A program made the translations under genes and the position numbers. A stretch of 12,423 nt of DNA, from positions 1-12,423 of the forward strand of contig CACYEO010000029.1 of the NCBI GenBank assembly GCA_902773475.1, given 5' to 3'. Below, in pieces: positions 1-5,820 of the stretch (position 1 is its first letter; every line of letters starts with the position of its first letter). Below the pieces are notes generated by a model, which searched no databases, was not told the origin of the DNA, and saw only the letters and a list, made by a program, of their open reading frames with translations. This stretch comes from an uncultured bacterium (lineage in GTDB: Bacteria; Verrucomicrobiota; Kiritimatiellia; RFP12; UBA1067).

Positions 1-160
1 CGGCAAGGGCAGGATGGAGTTTTCCGTCCCGCAGACGGACGGGCGCAAAATCGACACGATCCGCTTCACCGCGGATGTCGCGCCGGGACTGCACACCGTG
101 AGAATATCCAATCCCGGAGACTGGACGCCGGACATCGACAAAATGACGCTTGCGGACTGA
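1..160 (+). CDS. C-terminal end of an unidentified protein, possibly a glycoside hydrolase (5' end outside window)
   Basis: An open frame enters from the left edge (first full codon at base 2) and stops with TGA at 158-160, giving the last 52 residues. The visible part contains a beta-rich stretch, TADVAPGLHTVRISNPGDW, followed by TPDIDKMTLAD. An ending of the type 'G.HTVR..N...W.PDID.M.L' occurs in carbohydrate-binding or C-terminal beta-sandwich domains attached to alpha-galactosidases and related glycoside hydrolases. That assignment is inference from a short motif, and no catalytic region is visible. The gene converges on the GH20 hexosaminidase gene, with 26 bp between the two stop codons, which makes a role in carbohydrate breakdown plausible. 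It could equally be any secreted protein with a jelly-roll C-terminal domain. Reality of the coding frame is fairly sure; the function is not. Confidence 0.6.
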   Translation, partial: GKGRMEFSVPQTDGRKIDTIRFTADVAPGLHTVRISNPGDWTPDIDKMTLAD

Positions 161-162
161 CG

Positions 163-188
163 GAGATTCCGCGTTCCCGGCGGGTCTC
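163..188. terminator. Imperfect hairpin between convergent genes, possible bidirectional terminator
   Basis: Bases 163-166 (GAGA) pair with 185-188 (TCTC), and 169-172 (CCGC) pair with 180-183 (GCGG). The loop spans 173-179 and the two stems are separated by a small internal loop. The structure fills the gap between the stop codons of the two convergent genes and overlaps the last codon of the GH20 gene. No T-run follows on either strand, so it is not a textbook Rho-independent terminator. Position is the main argument. Confidence 0.3.
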
Positions 189-1704
189 ACTGCACGGGTG
201 CGGGGACGATTCCCGTCTTGACGCGGAGATATTCGCTCATGCGCTTTGCGCGGGCGCGGAAGTTCTCGAATCCGGGCTTGTTTTCCGGACGCGTCCACAT
301 GACTTCCGCAAGCGCGCTCGCGCGCGGCCACATCTTGTATTCGAGTTCCCGGGGAGTCCAGGTGTACTCGCTCCAGTTGTTGCCCTGGACGCCGAGAATG
401 TGCTTGGCGTTCGCGGCGGGAATCCCGGCCGTCGGTTCCAGCGAATAGGCCTTTTCAAGCGTCACGTTTCCGCCGATATATTCGTGCGGATCGTTCTTCA
501 GCCCCTGGCGGTAGTCGAGGTAGCAGAAATTGTTGGGCGTCATCACGACATCGTTGCCGCGCTTCGCCGCGGCTATGCCGCCTTTCGACCCGCGCCAGCT
601 CATCACGATCGTATCCTTGCCGGGATCGCCCGCGAGCACTTCATCCCAGCCGACGGCGCGGCGGCCCTTCTTGGCGAGGTATTCGGTGAAGTGCCGCGTC
701 ATCCAGCCCTGCAAACCCTCTTCTCCGGCGAGGCCGAGATCTTTGATGCGCTTCTGGCACTTGGCGCATTTCTTCCAGCGGTGCTTGGGCGCCTCGTCGC
801 CGCCGATGTGGATCACGTCCGACGGGAAAAGCGCGCAAACCTCGTCAAGCACGTCCTCGAGGAACTTGACGGTCTTGTCGTTTCCGGCGCAGAAGATGTC
901 GCGGCTGATGCCCCACTGCCAGCGGACGCCGGGGTTCTTGCCGGTGCAACCCAGTTCTGGATAGGACGAAACCGCGGCCACCGCATGTCCGGGCAGTTCG
1001 ATTTCCGGAATCACCTTTATGTGGCGCGCGGCGGCGTAGGCGACTATCTCTTTAATGTCCTCCTGGGTGTAGAAATACGGGCCGTACTTCTTGTTGTCGA
1101 ACACCCAGCGCGAACCTTTCTTCTTTTCGCCCTTGGCGACATCCCCGGCGCGCTTGGGGCTTCCGTTGCGCACGGAACCGACCTGGGTCAGACGCGGGTA
1201 TTTCTTGATTTCGATGCGCCAGCCCTGGTCGTCGGTGAGATGCCAGTGCATCACGTTCATCTTGTGGACAGCCATCGCGTCGAGTATCTTTTTGACTTCC
1301 TCCTTGCCGAAGAAATGGCGGCAGTCGTCGACGAGAAGACCTCTCCATTTGAAGCGCGGCGCATCCTCGATTTCCACGCACGGGAAGGAGAGCTCCGTCT
1401 TGGGGCCGCGACTGGACTCGCCGAGCTGTTTCAAGGTCTGTTCGGCGTAGAAGCGTCCGGCGTCGTCCGACGCCGCGATGCTTATGCCCTGCGGCGTGAC
1501 GGAAAGCCTGTACCCCTCTGCGGGGATGGATGCATCCTTCTTGAATGCCGCGGCCCTGGCGACCTCGGCGAAAGATCCGCTTCCGCTTTTGAATACTCCC
1601 GGCTTTTCGACGGCCTTGTTCGGCATCGGCACCACTTCTATCGCGGCGGAAGCCGCCGCAGAAACCGCGGCAAACACCGCAGCCGCAGTCGTTTTCATGT
1701 TCAT
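187..1704 (-). CDS. Secreted beta-N-acetylhexosaminidase, GH20
   Basis: Exo-glycosidase releasing terminal beta-linked GlcNAc/GalNAc from glycans or chitin fragments. Residues 1-21 form a signal peptide (MNMKTT, then an Ala-rich core ending near ASAA), so it acts in the periplasm or outside the cell. A small N-terminal domain (about 22-110) precedes the GH20 barrel. Family hallmarks are visible: RGLLVDDCRHFF at 121-132, HWHLTDDQGWR at 153-163, and the catalytic pair D303-E304 in HIGGDE. In GH20 the Asp orients the substrate acetamido group and the Glu is the acid/base. NNWSEY at 442-447 belongs to the aromatic/Glu substrate pocket. The 505 aa length suits a minimal GH20 without extra binding modules. 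The first ATG is preferred over Met3 because AGGAG lies 9 nt upstream. It is the last gene of the minus-strand block, 51 bp after the methyltransferase and separated from it by a strong hairpin, so it may be expressed separately. Substrate (chitin, mucin, other) cannot be read from sequence. Confidence 0.95.
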   Translation of the reverse strand: MNMKTTAAAVFAAVSAAASAAIEVVPMPNKAVEKPGVFKSGSGSFAEVARAAAFKKDASIPAEGYRLSVTPQGISIAASDDAGRFYAEQTLKQLGESSRGPKTELSFPCVEIEDAPRFKWRGLLVDDCRHFFGKEEVKKILDAMAVHKMNVMHWHLTDDQGWRIEIKKYPRLTQVGSVRNGSPKRAGDVAKGEKKKGSRWVFDNKKYGPYFYTQEDIKEIVAYAAARHIKVIPEIELPGHAVAAVSSYPELGCTGKNPGVRWQWGISRDIFCAGNDKTVKFLEDVLDEVCALFPSDVIHIGGDEAPKHRWKKCAKCQKRIKDLGLAGEEGLQGWMTRHFTEYLAKKGRRAVGWDEVLAGDPGKDTIVMSWRGSKGGIAAAKRGNDVVMTPNNFCYLDYRQGLKNDPHEYIGGNVTLEKAYSLEPTAGIPAANAKHILGVQGNNWSEYTWTPRELEYKMWPRASALAEVMWTRPENKPGFENFRARAKRMSEYLRVKTGIVPAPVQ

Positions 1705-1713
1705 TTCAGGTTT

Positions 1714-1718
1714 CTCCT
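1714..1718 (-). promoter_or_regulatory. Shine-Dalgarno site of the GH20 gene
   Basis: Read on the minus strand this is AGGAG within AAAGGAGAAA, 9 nt before the ATG at 1704 and 15 nt before the in-frame ATG at 1698. The spacing supports the upstream Met as the start. Confidence 0.7.
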
Positions 1719-1734
1719 TTTTTGTCTGTTGCGA

Positions 1735-1750
1735 GCCGCGTTTCCGCGGC
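1735..1750 (-). terminator. GC-only hairpin with GNRA loop after the methyltransferase gene
   Basis: On the minus strand the sequence reads GCCGCG-GAAA-CGCGGC: a perfect 6 bp all-GC stem closed by a GAAA tetraloop, beginning 5 nt past the methyltransferase stop codon and ending 30 nt before the GH20 start. The bases downstream (TCGCAACAG) are not U-rich, so it is either an atypical terminator or a 3'-end/mRNA-stabilising hairpin separating methyltransferase and GH20 expression. Confidence 0.4.
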
Positions 1751-1755
1751 GCCCT

Positions 1756-2784
1756 TCAAGCTGTTTGCTTCTTCGAGGCCGACACAAGCCAGTGCGGCAT
1801 CGGGGGAGGCACCGCGCGCGTCTGCGCGTCCTCGAACCCGGCGGCGGCGAGCCATTCCTTCAGTTCGGCGTCGGAAAAGACCCATCCGTTGGGCATCGTG
1901 AGCGCCATGTTCACCGCGAAGAGCGCGGAAAACGGCGGATCAGTGCGCGAAGCGTCCGTCATCATATCCAAAACGTATATGCGCCCGCCGGGCCTGAGCG
2001 CGTCCGCCGCGCGCTTCAGTATGCCGGCCGCGTCCTCCGGCGACTCCTGGTGCAGTGCGCCGAAAACCGTCACGGCATCGTAAGCGCCGCTCTCGTAGAC
2101 GTCCGAACGGTAGTCGCCGGCGCGGCATTCTATTTTCCCGGAAAGGCCGGCCTTTGCTACCATTCCGGCCGCGAATTCCGAAATCGCCGGAAGATCCACC
2201 GTGACGATCTTGTCGATCTGCGGCGCGCTTTGCGCCATGAGGATTGCGTATGCGCCGGGCCCGCCCGCGAGATCGAGAACGCGGCGGCAGTCCGCCCCCA
2301 GATCCAGCATCGGCACGACGGACCTTCCTATCCCCATTGCGCGTCCGTACATCGCGGCGGCGAAAGTCCCGGTCCGCGCGGCGTCGCCGCCGAGGTGCGC
2401 CGAAGGATCCTCCGGCGGGCGCCCCGTCTTGACGAGGCCGACGAGGCGTCCCCACACGGGATAGACGTCGCGGTTGTAGCGTATGGCGCCGGTGAGATCC
2501 GCGGGAGAGCCTTTCACGAGCGCCATCGCGGAGGCGGGCGTGTTGGAGTATACGCCCTGCGCATTCTTCGCGAGAAGTCCGCAGGCGACGCAGGCGTCGA
2601 GCAGAAGCCGCATCCCGCGCGGCGAAGCGCCGCACGATGAAGCGACTTTGGCGGCGCCGGCGTCCGCGCCGAGATCGCGGACCGCGTCGAACACGCCGCA
2701 GTCTATCGCGGCGAAAAGGACGGCCGACGAATAAAAAGCCGAAGCAAGATCGACTATTCCCTGCACCGTAAGCGGTTCTTTCAT
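1756..2784 (-). CDS. SAM-dependent methyltransferase of the O-methyltransferase (Methyltransf_2) type
   Basis: A 342 aa protein with the two-part plan of the hydroxyneurosporene/acetylserotonin/caffeate O-methyltransferase family. Residues about 8-95 form a winged-helix dimerisation domain. Residues about 130-335 form the Rossmann methyltransferase. Motif I is DLAGGPGAYA at 171-180 (SAM binding), the acidic residue ending strand 2 is D197 in TVDLP, and H245 in GALHQESPED sits where family members carry the catalytic base. LRPGGRIYVLDMM is the usual post-motif III strand. Family members methylate hydroxyls of small molecules such as polyketides, quinone or carotenoid precursors; the substrate here is unknown. 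Its ATG overlaps the upstream gene's stop by 4 bp (ATGA), and GGAGGA lies 6 nt upstream, implying translational coupling with the unidentified 330 aa protein. No biosynthetic enzymes lie nearby to reveal a pathway. Confidence 0.85.
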   Translation of the reverse strand: MKEPLTVQGIVDLASAFYSSAVLFAAIDCGVFDAVRDLGADAGAAKVASSCGASPRGMRLLLDACVACGLLAKNAQGVYSNTPASAMALVKGSPADLTGAIRYNRDVYPVWGRLVGLVKTGRPPEDPSAHLGGDAARTGTFAAAMYGRAMGIGRSVVPMLDLGADCRRVLDLAGGPGAYAILMAQSAPQIDKIVTVDLPAISEFAAGMVAKAGLSGKIECRAGDYRSDVYESGAYDAVTVFGALHQESPEDAAGILKRAADALRPGGRIYVLDMMTDASRTDPPFSALFAVNMALTMPNGWVFSDAELKEWLAAAGFEDAQTRAVPPPMPHWLVSASKKQTA

Positions 2785-3773
2785 TTTTCTTCCTCCGCGC
2801 CGCCAATCCCCTGGATTGCCTTGAAACGCGTTTCGCGCAATGCGTCAATGTAGGCGTCCACCGCGGGAGTGCGCCGTTTCACGGTCATCTTGAAAGGCAG
2901 ATTCATTCCAAGCGGCCTCATCATGTTCAGCAGACGGATGTCGGAGACATGGATTTCGGACGGCGCGAAGCCGGCCGCGAGGATCCTGTCAAGCGTCTCC
3001 TGCGCGAGATGCTCCCATATTTTCGCCAGCCCGTCCGGAAGCCGCGCCGGCGGAACCGAGAACACCTGCGCGAAAACTCCCTTGCCGCCCGCGGCGTCGG
3101 CGGCGGCGAAGAGATAGCAGATGCGCGGCTTCTCGTCCTTCGTGATCAGCTGGGGGATCGCCGTGAAAGCGATTTCCCACGCGGCGTCCTTCCGCATTTC
3201 AAGCGTTTTCGCCTTTGCGATCTTCGCGTTGTCCAGCGAAATGCGGCGCTCGAACTTGATCGGATTTTCCGGGATGGGGCAGGGGGCGTCGCGCCAGCGG
3301 CCGGGCTCGTATTCCTCGCGGCAGAACATCGCTTTCTCGGACGCGAACGATCCCGGCAGCTCCGGATCCTCCTCGAAACGCATCAAAAGGCCGAAAGTCT
3401 CCCACAGCGTTTTCACGACGCCCTGGGCGGTGACGTCGTCGGCGGTCTCCGGAACGAATCCAGGAAAGAACGACACGAACGTTATCGAGCCGTCTTTCTG
3501 GTATATGACTTCATCGTGCTCGACATCGCCCGGCGTAAAGGCGAGCACCGCGGCCGGGTTTCTGCGCAGCAGCTGTATTTTCGTGAACGCCTCCCAGCCG
3601 CGCACGAGCATCAGCCGCACCTTTATTTCAGGGACTTCGCCTTTGACGGCCGACACGAAGAACGTCTCGCCGCCTGCCGGCTTGACCGCCCAGTTGGAAG
3701 GATACGCGCTCTCCCACGAATCAAGGCGCGCGATCTTCTCCGCGATTTCCCTTGCCGAAACGATGTTGTGCAA
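2781..3773 (-). CDS. Two-domain protein of unknown function, resembling DUF7309/DUF6930 proteins
   Basis: A 330 aa soluble protein without signal peptide or membrane segment; I do not recognise a function. The N-terminal half (about 20-150) has a strand-rich stretch, FFVSAVKGEVPEIKVRLMLV, followed by a helix at GWEAF. The C-terminal half (about 195-315) contains WEIAFTAIPQLI, a strand-rich middle, the segment APSEIHVSDIRLLNMMRPLG and then RTPAVDAYIDAL. This layout recalls proteins annotated with DUF7309 followed by DUF6930; that link is from memory of motif style and tentative. Initiation appears to be at TTG (3771-3773): GGAG lies 6 nt upstream, an in-frame TAG lies at 3792-3794, and no ATG or GTG occurs in the first 50 codons. 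The gene follows the LysM protein after 30 bp and ends in an ATGA overlap with the methyltransferase, so the two products are probably made together and may share a substrate or process. Confidence 0.75.
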   Translation of the reverse strand: MHNIVSAREIAEKIARLDSWESAYPSNWAVKPAGGETFFVSAVKGEVPEIKVRLMLVRGWEAFTKIQLLRRNPAAVLAFTPGDVEHDEVIYQKDGSITFVSFFPGFVPETADDVTAQGVVKTLWETFGLLMRFEEDPELPGSFASEKAMFCREEYEPGRWRDAPCPIPENPIKFERRISLDNAKIAKAKTLEMRKDAAWEIAFTAIPQLITKDEKPRICYLFAAADAAGGKGVFAQVFSVPPARLPDGLAKIWEHLAQETLDRILAAGFAPSEIHVSDIRLLNMMRPLGMNLPFKMTVKRRTPAVDAYIDALRETRFKAIQGIGGAEEEK

Positions 3774-3779
3774 AACGGT

Positions 3780-3783
3780 CTCC
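3780..3783 (-). promoter_or_regulatory. Shine-Dalgarno site fixing a TTG start
   Basis: GGAG on the minus strand, 6 nt before the TTG at 3773. Because a TAG stop in the same frame lies only 7 codons upstream and no other start codon follows nearby, this site supports TTG initiation for the 330 aa protein. Confidence 0.6.
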
Positions 3784-3803
3784 GTTCCCCGCTATCCGCG
3801 CGC

Positions 3804-4427
3804 TCAGCGTTTTTTCGGTTTCGTACCGGTGTCCACGCTGGACATGTCAGGCACGTCGATCGTCTGCCCGATGCGGAGATGCTTGGGATCGAGACCGGGA
3901 TTGGCGTCGAGTATGTCCTGCACGGTGCATCCGTATTCGCGGGCGATGAGCCCCAGAGTCTGTCCCTTGACCACTACATGCGCCCAGGCTTTCGTCGGGA
4001 CCTGGCGGGCGGGCCTTGCCGGCGCTCCGCCGGAACGGGCGGCGGCGGGCGGCGGCGCGCTTCTGTAGAGAGCCTCGACCTTGCGCGTAATCTCCTCCAC
4101 GATTTCGCGCCGCTGCGCCTGCTGTGCGCGGGCCAGCGCGGAAATCGCCTCGCGGAGGCTTTCCTGCGCGCTGCGGAGTTCGTCGATCTGCACTTGCAGG
4201 CTGGCGCCCGCGCCGCTCGCTTTTTCAAGATTGGCAAGGCGGGTGTCGAGTATTTCCTGGTTGCGCGACAGGACGTCGAACTGCTCGGCGAGCTGGCGCG
4301 TCTCCTGGAGCGCGGCTTCGAGTTTGTAGGCGTTCCGCGCGGCGGCGGCGCGGTCGTTGGCGGCCGCGCAGAGCGCGAACGCGGCGGCTGCGGCGGCAAT
4401 CGCGGTTTTCACGGTGATCGGTTTCAT
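3804..4427 (-). CDS. Exported coiled-coil protein with C-terminal LysM domain
   Basis: A 207 aa envelope protein. Residues 1-23 are an Ala-rich signal peptide (MKPITVKTAIAAAAAAFALC...) with a likely signal peptidase I site near AAA/ND. The cysteine at 20 lacks a proper lipobox. Residues about 32-122 are heptad-rich (RNAYKLEAALQETRQLAEQF, NLEKA, LQVQIDELRSAQESLREA) and predicted coiled coil. A Pro/Ala linker spans about 124-145, and a single LysM spans about 150-193 (HVVVKGQTLGLIAREYGC...GQTIDVP). LysM binds GlcNAc in peptidoglycan, so the protein probably sits in the periplasm with its coiled coil as an oligomerisation or spacer module. No catalytic domain is present. The start chosen is the ATG at 4427, because AGGAG lies 8 nt upstream and the signal peptide begins there; the frame is open 12 codons further upstream but without a good ribosome site. 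It resembles Verrucomicrobia-type LysM proteins but has no specific name. Confidence 0.85.
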   Translation of the reverse strand: MKPITVKTAIAAAAAAFALCAAANDRAAAARNAYKLEAALQETRQLAEQFDVLSRNQEILDTRLANLEKASGAGASLQVQIDELRSAQESLREAISALARAQQAQRREIVEEITRKVEALYRSAPPPAAARSGGAPARPARQVPTKAWAHVVVKGQTLGLIAREYGCTVQDILDANPGLDPKHLRIGQTIDVPDMSSVDTGTKPKKR

Positions 4428-4435
4428 CTGTCTTT

Positions 4436-4440
4436 CTCCT
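4436..4440 (-). promoter_or_regulatory. Shine-Dalgarno site of the coiled-coil LysM gene
   Basis: AGGAG within AAAAGGAGAAAG on the minus strand, 8 nt before the ATG at 4427. It lies inside the 12-codon upstream extension of the frame, which argues against that extension being translated. Confidence 0.65.
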
Positions 4441-4478
4441 TTTGTTTTCCAGTTCCTGTGCATATTCCGGCGCTGCCG

Positions 4479-4772
4479 TCACAGCGGCGCCGCATACATG
4501 AAACACATCCAAAGCGCGGCGAGCGCGCCGGCAACGATGAAAAGAAGCGTCCTGCGGTGCGAAGCGTCCATCTCCTCCGCGCTTTCGCATCCGCCGGCCC
4601 AGCCGTCCTTCGCAAGCATCCTGAAAAGCGGCAGGTGCAGGGTTCCCGGACGTTTCGCCCCGTCCTGCGGCGGCTGCGCGGCATCGACGCCGTTTCCGGC
4701 ATCCAGCCCGGCGCGCGCGGAGCAAGTCCGGGCGCGGCGTCTTTCAATGAACGAAGGCAGTATCGGGGACAT
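4479..4772 (-). CDS. Small uncharacterised protein with C-terminal membrane anchor
   Basis: A 97 aa protein I do not recognise. The first 74 residues are polar and basic (ERRRARTCSARAG, then PPQDGAKRPG) and contain a likely helix at LFRMLAKDGWAGG. Residues about 75-93 (TLLFIVAGALAALWMCFMY) form one hydrophobic helix with the four-residue tail AAPL, so it looks like a tail-anchored inner-membrane protein with its N-terminus in the cytoplasm. Evidence that it is real: third-codon positions are strongly GC, as in its neighbours; it fills the gap between two LysM genes on their strand; and its ATG lies 4 nt after the lipoprotein gene's stop. No clear Shine-Dalgarno site precedes the ATG (upstream is CTCCCCTGAAGCC), so translation may depend on coupling to the upstream gene. 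A shorter form from Met52 is possible. By context it may belong to the same envelope assembly as the LysM proteins; that is inference. Confidence 0.6.
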   Translation of the reverse strand: MSPILPSFIERRRARTCSARAGLDAGNGVDAAQPPQDGAKRPGTLHLPLFRMLAKDGWAGGCESAEEMDASHRRTLLFIVAGALAALWMCFMYAAPL

Positions 4773-4776
4773 GGCT

Positions 4777-5820
4777 TCAGGGGAGTTTGAGTTTCATTCC
4801 GGCGCGGATTTCCGCATCTGTCGAAACCGCCGCCTTGTTCAATTCCCGTATCCGCTTCCACTCGGCGTCGGTTCCGTAGAATTTGCGCGATATGCTCATA
4901 AGCGTGTCGCCGGGCTCTACCGTATACACGGCGGGGCGCTGCGGCGCCTTGGCGGATTTGCCGTCCGCGCCGCCGCCGAGAGAGGGGAGGAGGGTGCCGC
5001 GCGGCTTCTCCGCCGGGCCTTTCGCGCGCGGCGGCAGCGGCGGCGCCTTCGCGTCTTCTTCGCCCGCCTCGGCGAGGACGGCCTTCGCTTCGGCAAGCCC
5101 GCCTGCGGCCTCCGGCGAATCTTCCATGCCGGCCGCCTCGAGCACGGAGCGCGCTTCGGCGAGCGGATTGTCCTCTTTGGCGTCGCCGGCGATCAGTTCC
5201 ATTTCATCCGGCGGTTTCGGCGCCGGCTCCGCGCCGCGTTTCGCCGACGGCCCGCTTCCGGTTCCGGTTCCGGCGGAAAGCGCCGTTTCGAGTTCCTTCG
5301 AAAGCCGCTTGTTCGTTTCGCCCAGCGAAACTATCTTGCGCGCGAGCGAAAGATTCTCCTTCTTCAGTTTTTCGGCTTCGGCAAGCGCCTTGCGCAGCTC
5401 GGCGACGGTCTTCTTGTCCTTTTCAGGGGAGACGCCGGCGGACGGGGCCAGCTCGTTGGCGAGCAGGCTGCGGCAGAGCGCGGCGCGCCCCTGCGCGACG
5501 GCGAACTTGTCGGCGCCGGGCCGCATGGCGATGTATTCGCGATAGTGCGCAATCGCGCCGATATAGTCTTTTTTGTGGTCCTGCAGCAGCACGGCCAGCT
5601 GGAAGTGCGCGCTCGCGGCTTCGGGAATCTTGCGGACGGTCTTCTCGAAGCCCTCGACGGCCGCGTCGAGCCGTCCGGCCTTGTAGTCGGCCTCGGCGTT
5701 GCGGTAAAGCGCGCTCTGGCGCTCCTCCGCCTCCGTCTCCGCGACGGAAGACCCGCAGCCGGCGCAGAGCGCGGCCGCGAACGCGGACGCCGCGATGCGG
5801 AATGCAAAAGTCTTTTTCAT
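4777..5820 (-). CDS. TPR and LysM domain lipoprotein
   Basis: A 347 aa envelope protein. Residues 1-21 are a signal peptide ending in LCAGC, with C22 as likely lipidation site (Cys at -3 is unusual). Residues about 36-105 carry TPR-like helical repeats (ALYRNAEADYKAGRLDAAVE, AHFQLAVLLQDHKKDYIGAI). Residues about 130-182 are charged coiled coil (KTVAELRKALAEAEKLKKEN...). A Pro/Ala/Gly-rich linker follows, with an internal duplication: LAEARSVLEAAGMEDS at 220-235 and LAEAKAVLAEAGEEDA at 242-257. The C-terminal LysM spans about 298-347 (YTVEPGDTLMSISRKFYGTD...MKLKLP) and would bind peptidoglycan. The plan suggests an outer-membrane lipoprotein tethered to the cell wall that recruits partners through the TPRs. 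Its ATG overlaps the scpB stop by 4 bp (ATGA), and GGAG lies 7 nt upstream, so it is translationally coupled to scpB. Exact role unknown. Confidence 0.85.
   Translation of the reverse strand: MKKTFAFRIAASAFAAALCAGCGSSVAETEAEERQSALYRNAEADYKAGRLDAAVEGFEKTVRKIPEAASAHFQLAVLLQDHKKDYIGAIAHYREYIAMRPGADKFAVAQGRAALCRSLLANELAPSAGVSPEKDKKTVAELRKALAEAEKLKKENLSLARKIVSLGETNKRLSKELETALSAGTGTGSGPSAKRGAEPAPKPPDEMELIAGDAKEDNPLAEARSVLEAAGMEDSPEAAGGLAEAKAVLAEAGEEDAKAPPLPPRAKGPAEKPRGTLLPSLGGGADGKSAKAPQRPAVYTVEPGDTLMSISRKFYGTDAEWKRIRELNKAAVSTDAEIRAGMKLKLP

Noticed and set aside
400..2640. A 746-codon open frame on the plus strand opposite the GH20 and methyltransferase genes
   Set aside because: The translation is rich in Arg, His and Val with no domain. 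It spans two well-identified genes on the other strand and follows from GC-biased third codon positions.
4471..4486. CGCTG/CAGCG inverted repeat over the stop codon of the small membrane protein, considered as a terminator
   Set aside because: The stem is only 5 bp with no U-run, in a 51 bp gap within a co-directional gene series. Such short GC palindromes are expected by chance at this base composition.
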